From: Anaerobutyricum faecale
GTDB taxonomy: Bacteria > Bacillota > Clostridia > Lachnospirales > Lachnospiraceae
Assembly: GCA_019119645.1 (NCBI GenBank)
Contig: DWWR01000048.1
Coordinates: 3,248-67,247, forward strand
Direction: 5' to 3'
Length of the DNA stretch: 64,000 bases
Numbering within the stretch: the stretch's first letter is position 1; each line of letters starts with the position of its first letter. The position numbers and the translations under genes were made by a program. The notes beneath the pieces were generated by a model. It did no database searches, was not told the origin of the DNA, and saw only the letters and a list, made by a program, of their open reading frames with translations. Shown one piece after another: positions 54,493 through 63,517 of this stretch.

Positions 54493-54951
54493 ATGATCCA
54501 CAGAAAGTTGACGGAATCCGGGGCTGCACAGAGGGGGCCGGTATGTCGGGCGGTGCTTTTATGTCTGTTGGCCGTCTTCTGCCTGTCTGTGACAGGCTGC
54601 GTGAAGAATCTGAATTTCGGCGGGAAAAAAGAACCGGTGGAGTATGTGATCTGCAAAGATACCAGCCTTCCGGAACAATTGCAAACTCTTCTGAAAGAGA
54701 AAAAGAAAAAGCCCGTCACCTTCACGTACAGGAACTCTATGTACATTTATCTGGTCGTGTGTTACGGGAAAAAGGATTTCAGTGGGTACAGCGTAAGGAT
54801 CGAGGAGTGCTGGCGCAGCGGGGAGACTCTCTTTCTGCGAACGCAGCTCATGGGACCGGCCGCCGGGGAGGACAGTATAGAGACGGAGACATATCCATAT
54901 ATTGTGGTACGCTGCCCGCAGATGGATGTATTCTGTGTCATTGATTCCTGA
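54493..54951 (+). CDS. PrcB-like secreted lipoprotein
   Basis: ATG 54493 follows GGGAGGA. The 152 residues carry a signal sequence with lipobox SVTGC. The C-terminal PrcB-like domain has YGKKDFSGYSVRIEECWRSG, GPAAGED and TYPYIVVRC. PrcB-type domains accompany secreted proteases or act as inhibitors; no protease gene is adjacent. The upstream 54250-54492 region has a TTGACA box at 54300 but no convincing -10. Confidence 0.75.
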   Translation: MIHRKLTESGAAQRGPVCRAVLLCLLAVFCLSVTGCVKNLNFGGKKEPVEYVICKDTSLPEQLQTLLKEKKKKPVTFTYRNSMYIYLVVCYGKKDFSGYSVRIEECWRSGETLFLRTQLMGPAAGEDSIETETYPYIVVRCPQMDVFCVIDS

Positions 54952-55030
54952 TGTATTCTGTACACATGAGATGGGCTGTGATACGCTGGCGAAAGATAGC
55001 CATGCATATAATGAAAAGGAGGAGCATATA

Positions 55031-55087
55031 ATGCATAGAAATCAGGAGAAATTGCCGTCTGGCAGTGTGTGCAGGGCAATGGTGTGA
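55031..55087 (+). CDS. possible 18-residue peptide upstream of sipL
   Basis: ATG 55031 follows AAAAGGAGGAG with 6-base spacing. The frame MHRNQEKLPSGSVCRAMV ends at TGA 55085. It resembles the N-terminus of the preceding lipoprotein (MIHRKLTESG..PVCRAV), so it may be a truncated duplicate rather than a functional peptide. Confidence 0.3.
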   Translation: MHRNQEKLPSGSVCRAMV

Positions 55088-55098
55088 GGGAGGATTTT

Positions 55099-56673
55099 AT
55101 GAAGGTTGAGAAGAAAACGGTGCAGTCCGGTATTTTAAAGCTGGAAAAAAATGTACAGATTACCATAGATCAGGATATGAATGTGCCGGATACAAAGCCG
55201 GACGTGGAAAAAATCGTGGAGAGCCGGGGCGAGGTTCATATCGATGAAATTGAAATTCTGACCGACCGCATCCGTATCCGCGGGATGTTTCTGGTGCAGA
55301 TTCTGTATCTGAGTGCGGAAAAAGAACAGAGAATTTCCTGTATGGAGCATGAATTTTCTCTGGAAGAGTTTATGAATGTGGAAGGAGCCCAGACTACGGA
55401 TACAGCGAAAGTAACGGTAGATCTGGAGGATCTGACGGTCTCAGTCATCAATTCCAGAAAATGCGGCGTCCGCTCCGTTTTATTTTTCCACATACATATA
55501 TCGGAAACGAAGTTTGTGGAATGCAGCGTCGGTGTGGAGAAAAAGGACAATGTACAGTGTCTGTATGAGTCCGCTCCCATGACAGAGATTATGCTCTACA
55601 AAAAAGATATCCAGAGGATCCGCGCCGATGTATCGCTGCCGGCCGGCAAGCCGAACATCCGGGAGATTTTGTGGAATTCCATGCAGCTCCGGGATGTGGA
55701 TGTCCGGATGATGGAGGGAAAGCTTTCGATTCGTGGAGAACTGTTTTTGTTTATCTTATACCGCAGTGAGGAAGAACAGGAGCCGGTGCAGTATTATGAC
55801 TGGGAGATTCCCTTTACCAACGAGCTGGAATGTTCCGACAGTCAGGAGAATCTCATCGGCAATATAGCGGTGGCTCTGGGCAGCCATCAGTCTGTTATTA
55901 AACCCGACGAAGACGGGGAACCGCGCAGCGTGGAAGTGGATGCCGTTTTGGAGCTGGATCTGAAGGCCTACCGGGAATTTCAGATGCCGGTGCTCAAAGA
56001 TATGTATGCCAATAACCGGAAACTGAAATTGAAAACCCGACCTGTGAAGTTTGAGAATCTGATTTTCCAGAATAATGCTAAAACAAAAATAAATTACCGG
56101 GTGAACTCTGAGGGAGATCCTCATCAGCTGCTGCAGGTATTAAATGTGGAAGGAACGGTAAAAATTGAAGATTTCAGACTGGAAGAGGAAGGGATTGCCA
56201 CAGAAGGGCTGATTTTCTGTAAGGTACTTTATATTGCCGGGGACGATGGCGCGCCGATCCAGTCAAAGGAAGTGGTCATTCCCTTTGAATATCTGGTGGA
56301 GACCCAGTCGGTAAGTCCGTCTGACCGGTGTGAGATCCGGGGAGTTCTGGAACAGATCGGCGGTTATGTGGTGGACGGAAATCAGCTGGAAATCCGTGCG
56401 GTGGCAGGAATCTACGTGACCGGATTTGCCCAGGTAAAGATGGATATGATCGATGAAGTAGAAGATCTGCCGTTTGATGAGGAAGAGATTGCCAGGATAC
56501 CTTCCATTACCGGTTATATTGTCAAAAAAGGTGATACTCTCTGGAACATCGCCAAGCGGTACGGAACGACCATTGATAAGATCAAACAATATAATGAAAA
56601 TGTGGAGGAACCGTTGGAAAGCGGGCGGAAACTGTTTCTTATCAAAGCCATGGACGCGGTTATCGGAGAATGA
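55099..56673 (+). CDS. sipL: SipL-like SPOCS (DUF3794) and LysM spore protein
   Basis: ATG 55099 follows GGGAGG. The 524 residues contain repeated SPOCS/DUF3794 domains (QDMNVPDTKPDVEKIVESRG, then two further copies). The C-terminal LysM domain is YIVKKGDTLWNIAKRYGTT. C. difficile SipL has this architecture and length. It links the coat-basement ATPase SpoIVA to the forespore surface. Expression is expected in the mother cell under sigma-E; I could not identify such a promoter. Confidence 0.9.
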   Translation: MKVEKKTVQSGILKLEKNVQITIDQDMNVPDTKPDVEKIVESRGEVHIDEIEILTDRIRIRGMFLVQILYLSAEKEQRISCMEHEFSLEEFMNVEGAQTTDTAKVTVDLEDLTVSVINSRKCGVRSVLFFHIHISETKFVECSVGVEKKDNVQCLYESAPMTEIMLYKKDIQRIRADVSLPAGKPNIREILWNSMQLRDVDVRMMEGKLSIRGELFLFILYRSEEEQEPVQYYDWEIPFTNELECSDSQENLIGNIAVALGSHQSVIKPDEDGEPRSVEVDAVLELDLKAYREFQMPVLKDMYANNRKLKLKTRPVKFENLIFQNNAKTKINYRVNSEGDPHQLLQVLNVEGTVKIEDFRLEEEGIATEGLIFCKVLYIAGDDGAPIQSKEVVIPFEYLVETQSVSPSDRCEIRGVLEQIGGYVVDGNQLEIRAVAGIYVTGFAQVKMDMIDEVEDLPFDEEEIARIPSITGYIVKKGDTLWNIAKRYGTTIDKIKQYNENVEEPLESGRKLFLIKAMDAVIGE

Positions 56674-56720
56674 ATCTTGACGAAACCCTGGAACAGTGCT
56701 ATGATAAAAATCAGAAAAAT

Positions 56721-56939
56721 CTGTTTCAGGGCGAGGTGTAATTCCTCACTGGTGGTGACAGGCCAAGACCTTAAGTCCACGAGCCAGAAGGGTACAGATA
56801 CATTTTCACGCAAATGGAATCAAAGAGAGTTTGAAATATATCGATGCTTTTGAATGCATTTCATGAAGATGCAGTGTACACGGAGGTTGAATGGGTTGGA
56901 ATCCCATACCAACGGTATAGTCCGGATGAAAGAAACGAT
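56721..56939 (+). ncRNA. FMN riboswitch (RFN element)
   Basis: The conserved segments occur in order: TTTCAGGGCGAGGTG, ATTCCTCACTGGTGGTGA, GTCCACGAGCC, GGTTGAATGGGTTGGAAT, CCCATACCAACGGTATAG and TCCGGATGAAAGAAAC. The P1 arms GTTTC and GAAAC close the element. The variable stem between GAGCC and GGTTGAA is about 100 nt, much longer than usual. A terminator at 56961 is the expression platform, and the controlled gene is ribU. High FMN should stop transcription. Confidence 0.93.
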
Positions 56940-56960
56940 GGCTGATCAATGTTTTTTGTG

Positions 56961-56990
56961 GTCCTGAAATTTATATTTCAGGACTTTTTT
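56961..56990 (+). terminator. FMN-riboswitch terminator
   Basis: A perfect 10-bp stem GTCCTGAAAT-TTAT-ATTTCAGGAC is followed by TTTTTTATTT. The T run leads directly into repeat copy 2. Confidence 0.85.
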
Positions 56991-56991
56991 A

Positions 56992-57132
56992 TTTCGCAGG
57001 AAATGGCATTCCTGTGAAATAAAAAACGCTCCGCGAGGATCGCACTGCGGCGGATAGGAAGATGTCGCTTTTGCGACCCGCCGCAGGCGGAGAATCCTGC
57101 CTTGTAGGATTCTTTCCTGTTCCACAGACAAT
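56992..57132 (+). repeat. structured intergenic repeat, copy 2
   Basis: Same element as at 12719-12858. The first hairpin TTTCGCAGGAA / TTCCTGTGAAA has one paired change and one G-U pair relative to copy 1. CTGCGGC / GCCGCAG is perfectly paired here. GTCGC-TTTT-GCGAC and AATCCTGC-CTT-GTAGGATT hairpins are present. It separates the riboswitch terminator from the ribU ribosome site. Confidence 0.7.
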
Positions 57133-57202
57133 TTCGTGAATATCAGCTCAGCACAATACCTGGCAGATTCTTCGAAAATATTATTTTTGAGGAGGAATTT
57201 GC

Positions 57203-57829
57203 ATGTCAGACGAAGTAATGCGCCGCCATCAGGCACGCGCGAAAGCAAAAGCACACCCGCAGACAGGAGCCGGTACACTGGAGGGGATCGGCAGGACCAA
57301 GAAGATGGTTACCATGGCCATGATGGTGGCAATTTCCGTTGCACTGGTCTATCTGATTCATTTTCCGATTATGCCGATGGTTCCGTTCCTGGAATATGAC
57401 CCGGCAGATATCCCGATTCTTATCGGCACCTTTGCCTTCGGCCCGGCGGCTGGTTTGATGCTCACATTTGTGACTGCCATTGTACAGGGTGTGACAGTCA
57501 GTGCGGGAAGTGGATTTTACGGCATTCTGATGCACATCATCGCCACAAGCGCGCTGGTTCTGGTGGCAGGAACCGTTTATTACAGCAGAAAGACAAGACG
57601 TACCGCACTCATCGGACTTCTCGCGGGAATGGCGGTGATGGCGCTTGTCATGATACCGGCCAATATGATCATCACCCCGGCGTTCATGGGAGTTCCGACA
57701 GGAACTGTATGGAGCCTGATGCCGTTTATCATCGCATTCAACATTATCAAAGCGGGAATCAACGGTATCGTAACTTTTTATATTTACAAGAGAATTTCCA
57801 ATTTCCTGCACAGTTTTCTGAGCAGATAA
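57203..57829 (+). CDS. ribU: riboflavin ECF transporter S component RibU
   Basis: 208 residues with about six membrane helices (from TKKMVTMAMMVAISVALVYL). HFPIMPMVPFLEYDPADIPI is the typical RibU signature, followed by FGPAAGLMLTFVTAIVQG. It binds riboflavin outside and docks on the shared EcfAA'T energising module encoded elsewhere. The FMN riboswitch upstream confirms the substrate. ATG 57203 follows GAGGAGG. Confidence 0.95.
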   Translation: MSDEVMRRHQARAKAKAHPQTGAGTLEGIGRTKKMVTMAMMVAISVALVYLIHFPIMPMVPFLEYDPADIPILIGTFAFGPAAGLMLTFVTAIVQGVTVSAGSGFYGILMHIIATSALVLVAGTVYYSRKTRRTALIGLLAGMAVMALVMIPANMIITPAFMGVPTGTVWSLMPFIIAFNIIKAGINGIVTFYIYKRISNFLHSFLSR

Positions 57830-57851
57830 TAGAAAAATGTATTTAAACCAT

Positions 57852-57921
57852 AAAAAGGCATCCGTTATCCGGATATTTCAGAAAATGTATTCTGAACCTT
57901 CCGGAAACGGATGCCTTTTTG
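57852..57921 (+). terminator. bidirectional terminator between ribU and the GntR regulator
   Basis: The long stem AAAAAGGCATCCGTT / AACGGATGCCTTTTT serves both converging genes. An internal hairpin lies within its loop. Confidence 0.85.
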
Positions 57922-57985
57922 TCTTAAGGGACATTTCATGGAAATGCCTCCTGAGAGTTTGTATTGCTTGTCTTTTGTCGTATTG

Positions 57986-58663
57986 CTATTCTTTAATGGC
58001 CTGAATAACGCCCTCCTGCTGATTCTTCAGATGGGTCCGCATGATCTGTTTGGCCGTCTCACTGTCATGGTTAAATATGGCGTGGAGAAGATTTTCGTGT
58101 TCTGTGACCAGTACAGAATGCTGTTCGATATCCCGGACATATTCCATGCGGTAGCGGTAAAACTGTTCCCGCAGATTATTGATAATGGTAATCAGCTTAT
58201 CGTTGCTGGTGGCCTGGAAGATGGCGTCGTGAAACTTTTCGTCTTTTTCCACGATATCGAGGATATCGCGGCTCTGCACGGCGTCCACAAACTGCTGATG
58301 CGCTTCTTTTAATTTCTCTTTTCCCTCTTCCGTGATCCGTTCGCAGGCCAGAGAAGCGGCGAACTCTTCCAGCACGCAGCGAATCTCAATAACGTCCCGG
58401 AGGCTTTTTTCGGTGATCTTTGCCACCTGCGCTCCCTTCCTTGGGATCATGATCACAAGGCCCTCCAGTTCCAGTTTCCGGATGGCTTCCCGCACGGGGG
58501 TACGACTGACGCCCAGACGGTTGGCCAGGGAAATCTCCATCAAACGCTCTCCGGGTGCAAATTCGCCGGTGATAATGGCGCGGCGAAGGGTATTGAAAAC
58601 CACATCCCGGAGAGGAAGATATTCATTCATAGTATCTTTTAAATGGTCCTGATTCTGATTCAT
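57986..58663 (-). CDS. GntR-family regulator, FadR/FCD type
   Basis: The start at 58663 follows ACAGGAGA; the longer frame overlapping ispE is rejected. The 225 residues have an N-terminal winged helix (VVFNTLRRAIITGEFAPGER, then LGVSRTPVREAIRKLELEG). The C-terminal FCD domain has metal-type residues (RCVLEEFAASLA, DEKFHDAIF, EHENLLHAI). These regulators respond to small carboxylates or sugar acids. It lies 25 bp after ispE. Its target is unknown. Confidence 0.88.
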   Translation of the reverse strand: MNQNQDHLKDTMNEYLPLRDVVFNTLRRAIITGEFAPGERLMEISLANRLGVSRTPVREAIRKLELEGLVIMIPRKGAQVAKITEKSLRDVIEIRCVLEEFAASLACERITEEGKEKLKEAHQQFVDAVQSRDILDIVEKDEKFHDAIFQATSNDKLITIINNLREQFYRYRMEYVRDIEQHSVLVTEHENLLHAIFNHDSETAKQIMRTHLKNQQEGVIQAIKE

Positions 58664-58688
58664 ATGAAGTCTCCTGTCATTGTGTGAT

Positions 58689-59594
58689 TTATCTGTTCGT
58701 GTGCACGGACGGTTTGGCGTGCAGCGATTTATTAAACGGCCGGACGACTGCGGTCTGCCGTACTGCCGGGTGCCGGCGGCATGCTCTCGCCGCATTTTCG
58801 GCCTTCTCCCGGGATGTGAAAATGCCGAAGACTGTCGGGCCGCTGCCACTCATCAGAGAATTTAACGCTCCGTTTTTATTCATGATAGTTTTCAGCTCAT
58901 CGATGGCGGGATAGTGCTGCTTTGTCACCTGCTCCAGTACATTTCCCAGACGGCCGGCCACGCCGTCCAGATCGCGGCGCCCCAGGGCGTCCACCATTCC
59001 GTCAATGTCCGGATGCACGGTGTGTTCATCGAGCGTCAGATGTTCGTACACAAACTTTGTGGACATGGAAAAACCTGGTTTCACAATAAGAAACCAACAG
59101 CCGGGAACCGGAGGCAGGGGAGTGAGGATCTCTCCGATACCTTCTGAGAGCGCGGTACCCCGCATGATACAGTAAGGAATGTCGGCTCCCAGAGAGACGC
59201 CGTATTCCATAAGCTTTTCCTGAGTGATATTCAGAGAAAAAAGCTGGTTCATTCCCACAAAGGCGGCGGCGGCATCGGTGCTGCCTCCTGCCATGCCGGC
59301 AGCCACGGGAATCCGTTTTATAATATTTGCGCTGACCCCGTCTTTGATACCATACTCCCGCCGTATGATATCAATGGCGCGATAAACAAGATTCTTTTCA
59401 TTGACAGGAAGATAAGGCAGATTCGTCCGCAGAGAAATTCTGCCGGAATGGTTCCGTTCCAGAATGATCCGGTCATAAAGCTTGACCGTCTGCATGATCA
59501 TCCGCACTTCGTGATATCCATCTTCCCGTCTTCGGATAACGTCCAGCCCAAGATTCACCTTTCCATAGGCTTTCAAATGTAAGGGTTGTCCCAT
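58689..59594 (-). CDS. ispE: 4-diphosphocytidyl-2-C-methyl-D-erythritol kinase
   Basis: 301 residues, GHMP kinase fold. AYGKVNLGLDVIRRREDGYH at the N-terminus, ATP loop PVAAGMAGGSTDAAAAF, and C-terminal GALNSLMSGSGPTVFGIF. It catalyses the fourth step of the non-mevalonate isoprenoid pathway. Upstream of the gene (59595-59847) is AT-rich and then GC-rich sequence with the start region of the germination operon. Confidence 0.94.
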   Translation of the reverse strand: MGQPLHLKAYGKVNLGLDVIRRREDGYHEVRMIMQTVKLYDRIILERNHSGRISLRTNLPYLPVNEKNLVYRAIDIIRREYGIKDGVSANIIKRIPVAAGMAGGSTDAAAAFVGMNQLFSLNITQEKLMEYGVSLGADIPYCIMRGTALSEGIGEILTPLPPVPGCWFLIVKPGFSMSTKFVYEHLTLDEHTVHPDIDGMVDALGRRDLDGVAGRLGNVLEQVTKQHYPAIDELKTIMNKNGALNSLMSGSGPTVFGIFTSREKAENAARACRRHPAVRQTAVVRPFNKSLHAKPSVHTNR

Positions 59595-59847
59595 AAAATT
59601 GTTCCTCCCGTGTATCTTGTATACATGAATTATATCTTATTTCAGACAAAAATCAAGAAAAGAAGCATAAGAAGTACAAAAAATTACAGGTATAATTTTT
59701 CATTATTGCCGGATACTACAGGAAAACCATTTTTTGTGATAATTTTTGGCTTCGGACGCCGTCAAAAACGGCGGAGGGGACAGATAAAACAGGTGTGGAT
59801 CAGAGAACGGGCCGGCAGGCGCCGCGCTGTCTGGGACAGGAGGGGAC

Positions 59848-61371
59848 ATGGACGCAATATACGGAAGGGATCAGAAAATCAAAGGAAAACTTTTAAACAA
59901 TTTTGATCTGGACTATGCATTTTTTGAAAATGCCTTGAAAAACTGCGGGGATATGGTAAAAAACATGTTCTATGCAGGAGACGGAAAGACGCGGGCGGTG
60001 GTGATTTACGTGGATGGCCTGACAGATTCTCAGACCCTTCAGGATTTCGTCATCCGGCCGCTGCAGGAAAATGTGCTGGCGGACAAGGAAAATCGCTTGT
60101 CTTTCGTGGAAAACCATGTGCTGGAGACTGTGGACTGGAAAGCTGTGGAGACTTATGAAGATGCGCTGACGGATATTTTGTCGGGAAACTCTCTGCTGCT
60201 GGTGGAGGGATGCGAAAAAGCGGTGTCCCTGTCTACAAAAAATTTCCCCGGCCGGGGTGTGGGAGAAACCCAGCAGGAAATGGTCATGCGGGGGCCGAAG
60301 GACAGTTTCACGGAGAATTTCCGGACAAATACGGCGCTGATCCGCCGCCGTATCCGGGACCCCAGATTGAAAATGGAACATACAAAAGTGGGGGAGCGGT
60401 CCAAGACGGATCTCGCCATCTGTTATATGGAAGATCTGGTGGAGCCGGCGCTCCTTGATAAAGTCAGGAAAAAAGTGCAGGAAATCAGTCTGGACGGTAT
60501 TTTTGACGGAGGAATGGTAGAGCAGCTCATGGAAAAAAATCCGTGGACGCCGTTTCCGCAGTTTCAGCACACCGAACGTCCGGACAAGGCGGCCAGCGGG
60601 CTGCTGGAAGGACGGATTGTCCTGGTAGTGGATAATTCGCCGGGAGTTTTGCTGCTGCCGGTCACTTATGGCATGTTTTTTCAGTCCGGAGATGATTATT
60701 ATACCCGCTTTGAGGTGGCGTCCTTTGCCCGCCTTCTCCGGTTTGCGGCGGCAGTATTTGCCATCGGATTTCCGGGACTTTACGTGGCTATCGCCGGCTT
60801 TCATACAGAAATGCTTCCCACAGCTTTTCTGTTATCGGTGGCACAGGCAAGAACAGGTATCGTTATCCCCGTGGTTTTGGAAGTGCTGTTGATGGAGTTT
60901 CAGTTTGAGCTGCTCCGGGAGGCCGGTATCCATATCCCCGGCCAGCTGGGCGGAACCATAGGGATCGTTGGCGGTCTCATCGTGGGACAGGCGGCGGTGG
61001 ACGCCGGGCTTGTCAGCACCATCGTGGTCATCGTGGTGTCTTTTACGGCCATTGCCTCATTTATTGTGCCTAATGAATCCTTCGGCGCCGTATTCCGTCT
61101 GTTGAAGTTCCTCTTTATCTTTGCGGCGGCGCTGTGGGGGATTTACGGGTATCTGCTTTTGTTTGCGGCGCTTTTGTTCCACCTGGCGCAGCTGGAATCC
61201 TTCGGCGTTCCGTATATGCTGCCGTCCGTCTGCGGCGGACATCTTGGTTACGATGGAAGAAAGGACGAGTACGTGCGCTATCCTCTGCGCTGTATGAGAA
61301 AACGGCCTCTGTTCACGAGGGAGGGACGGAGAATCCGGAGAAAACGAAGCGAGGAGAATCAGAGATCGTAA
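59848..61371 (+). CDS. gerA: GerA-family germinant receptor A subunit
   Basis: 507 residues. The N-terminal soluble domains (DLDYAFFENALKNCGDMVKN, VVIYVDGLTDSQTLQDFVIR) are followed by the GerA membrane domain (GRIVLVVDNSPGVLLLPVTY, FLLSVAQARTGIVIPVVLEV, LGGTIGIVGGLIVGQAAVDA). ATG 59848 follows AGGAGGGG. It sits in the spore inner membrane and forms a receptor with B and C subunits, here encoded by the next gene as a fusion. Confidence 0.93.
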   Translation: MDAIYGRDQKIKGKLLNNFDLDYAFFENALKNCGDMVKNMFYAGDGKTRAVVIYVDGLTDSQTLQDFVIRPLQENVLADKENRLSFVENHVLETVDWKAVETYEDALTDILSGNSLLLVEGCEKAVSLSTKNFPGRGVGETQQEMVMRGPKDSFTENFRTNTALIRRRIRDPRLKMEHTKVGERSKTDLAICYMEDLVEPALLDKVRKKVQEISLDGIFDGGMVEQLMEKNPWTPFPQFQHTERPDKAASGLLEGRIVLVVDNSPGVLLLPVTYGMFFQSGDDYYTRFEVASFARLLRFAAAVFAIGFPGLYVAIAGFHTEMLPTAFLLSVAQARTGIVIPVVLEVLLMEFQFELLREAGIHIPGQLGGTIGIVGGLIVGQAAVDAGLVSTIVVIVVSFTAIASFIVPNESFGAVFRLLKFLFIFAAALWGIYGYLLLFAALLFHLAQLESFGVPYMLPSVCGGHLGYDGRKDEYVRYPLRCMRKRPLFTREGRRIRRKRSEENQRS

Positions 61372-61428
61372 ATCTGCCGCCATGGCAGAGCGGCGGGTGA
61401 AGGACCCGGAGAAAGGAGAAGAGAACCA

Positions 61429-63456
61429 TTGAACGAAAGTAAAATCTCACAGCGGCAGCTGACAAGAATGATTTATATCGAAGGCGTCGGGGCGTCAGGG
61501 CTCACCTTTCCGGCGGCAGCGGCGCTCTGCAGCCGCTCGGAGGGCCTTTTGCCCCTTGTGGCTTATGCAGGATTCCTGCTGTTATTTGCAGTGTGGCTGC
61601 TGTTTCTGATCCGGCGGCTGGAAAGAAGAAATCCCGCCGGAATGTCCGCCGGTTACGGATTTGTCCTGAGCAAGTGGATGGGAGTTTTGTACATGCTCCG
61701 CCTGTTTGTCAACGCCCTGGCGCTGTTTTATTTTTTTGGTTTGTCTATTCAGAAGATTTACATGCCGGATACGGGATTATTCATGATTCTCCTGCCCTTT
61801 GCCCTGCTGCTTTGGTACTGCACACAGACTACCCTGCAGAAGCGGGCCCGGTTCCTGGAACTTCTCTTTCCGTGGATAATGGCGCTCTTTGTGATTCTGG
61901 TATTCTTTGCCATTCTGGGACTGGAAGGAAAATTTCATCTGCCGGAACTGACAGATAACGTTGCCACAGTGTTTGGCAACGGATATCTTCTTCTGCTGTG
62001 CTCCACTCCGCTGGAATTTCTCCTGTTCCTGGTCCCTGCGGTGACCGGGAATCTCTGGAAAACTTCAAGCCCGCGGTCGACGCAGGAAGAGACGCAGGAA
62101 AAAATACAGGAAAAGCTGCAGAAAAAGACGCAGGAAAAAATACAGAAACAGTTTCAGGAAAAACAGCAGGGAAGTCCAGCGGCAGGTGGAAGCGCTGGGG
62201 CAGATGTCCATGTAGGGACAGATGTGCCAGAGGATGGAGATCCCGAACAAAAAGTTTCAGGGGCAAAAGATGTGGCAGATTCCGCTGATGCAGCCGATGC
62301 ATGGTGGAAGAAAAGAAGAGCCCTTGTCTGGCGGGCTGTGGCAGGCGTCCTCGTCTGGAATGTTCTTCTCTGGTTTGTGACCATTGAAAATCTGGGTGGA
62401 GAAATCACGGCCTCCTCCCCGTGGCCGGTCATCAAAGTGATGCAGCTGATCCGGCTGCCGGGCGGTTTTCTGGAGCGTTTTGATATCCTGCTGGCGGTCT
62501 TCTGGATTCTCTGCCTGGTGGGGGTATTGAGCGGCTATCTGTATTATGGCAGAAAAATCGGCGAAGAAATCTTCGGCGGCAAAATCTTTGATGGCAGGAC
62601 CCTGCGCTTTCGGGTATCTGTTATTACCGCCGGAGTGGCGGCACTTCTGCTTCTCATTTCCTGCCTTCTGGCGGGCCAGGAAGAGACGCTGCTTCTTCAC
62701 TGGTTTGTCCTTTATAAGAAATGGGTGGATTTTCCGCTACTTGTGCTGCTGCCGTTGCGGGCATTGTTTCGAAAACCTTGCCGGCGTCTGCCCCGGCGAG
62801 CAGTGGCGGCAACCGCCGTGTTAGTGGTAATGTTTGCCCTGTCCGGCTGCGGCCGGCAGGCCGATGTGGAAGAAAAAAGTTATGTTCTTTCCCTCTATGT
62901 GGAGGACGGTGGAGAAAACTATGAATACTGGGTGTCCACCGCGGACCTGCCTTCCATGAAAGCCCAGGAGGACAGTATTCCCTGCATTACCATTCATTTT
63001 ACCGCGGAAAACATGGAAGTGATGGAAGAAAAATTCGCCAAAACCCAGGCCGGCATCCTGGAATGGAACCATATCGACACCATTTTCCTGGGACCGAAAC
63101 TGGCGGAGAACCCGGAGCGTCTCGACACATTTTTAAAAGAATGGGAAGCCTCCTGGCAGAAGTCGCCAAACGTTCTGCTCTCCGTCTGCCTCCAGACCCC
63201 GGAAGAACTCCTTGACATCAAAAATATTCCTGAAGGCGCCGCCGGCCAGGAAGTCAGCCGCCTCATGGAACAGACCGAGCAGGAAGGACGCCACATCTTT
63301 GGCTGGAACGACTCCGCCGAAGGAGGCATCTACTGCCGCACGCCCATCGAAGTCCTCAAAGCAAAATCCGAAGGCGAAAAAGACATTTACCTGTACCAGA
63401 CCAAGATCCAGTGGAAACGGCTGGTGCTGAAGCGGGGATATCGGCTGCCGGAGTGA
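61429..63456 (+). CDS. fusion of germinant receptor subunits GerB and GerC
   Basis: 675 residues from TTG 61429 after AAAGGAG. Residues 1 to about 455 are a spore-permease (GerAB) domain with about 10 helices, starting ISQRQLTRMIYIEGVGASGL. It is split by a cytoplasmic insert of about 80 residues (near 215-300) rich in QEK repeats. After the last helix a lipoprotein-like segment (LVVMFALSGCGRQADVEEKS) begins a GerC-like N-terminal domain of about 210 residues. Separate B and C proteins are normally about 365 and 370-400 residues, so the C part is shortened. The lipobox Cys is kept, although cleavage would release it from B. Confidence 0.85.
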   Translation: MNESKISQRQLTRMIYIEGVGASGLTFPAAAALCSRSEGLLPLVAYAGFLLLFAVWLLFLIRRLERRNPAGMSAGYGFVLSKWMGVLYMLRLFVNALALFYFFGLSIQKIYMPDTGLFMILLPFALLLWYCTQTTLQKRARFLELLFPWIMALFVILVFFAILGLEGKFHLPELTDNVATVFGNGYLLLLCSTPLEFLLFLVPAVTGNLWKTSSPRSTQEETQEKIQEKLQKKTQEKIQKQFQEKQQGSPAAGGSAGADVHVGTDVPEDGDPEQKVSGAKDVADSADAADAWWKKRRALVWRAVAGVLVWNVLLWFVTIENLGGEITASSPWPVIKVMQLIRLPGGFLERFDILLAVFWILCLVGVLSGYLYYGRKIGEEIFGGKIFDGRTLRFRVSVITAGVAALLLLISCLLAGQEETLLLHWFVLYKKWVDFPLLVLLPLRALFRKPCRRLPRRAVAATAVLVVMFALSGCGRQADVEEKSYVLSLYVEDGGENYEYWVSTADLPSMKAQEDSIPCITIHFTAENMEVMEEKFAKTQAGILEWNHIDTIFLGPKLAENPERLDTFLKEWEASWQKSPNVLLSVCLQTPEELLDIKNIPEGAAGQEVSRLMEQTEQEGRHIFGWNDSAEGGIYCRTPIEVLKAKSEGEKDIYLYQTKIQWKRLVLKRGYRLPE

Positions 63457-63517
63457 GAGGATACCCGACGGGCAACGGACAGCGAGCGGCTTCGGCATGA
63501 GCCGGGCGGATCGCGTT

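Noticed and set aside
54351..54944. Long frame overlapping the PrcB-like lipoprotein gene
   Set aside because: It lacks a ribosome site and its product looks like a shifted reading of the lipoprotein, which has a clear signal peptide and domain.
59586..59906. 106-codon frame ahead of gerA
   Set aside because: It overlaps the gerA start in another frame, is Arg-rich, and has no ribosome site.
62080..62170. Repetitive AG-rich tract
   Set aside because: It encodes the QEK-rich insert of the GerB-GerC protein and keeps the reading frame; it is not a non-coding repeat.
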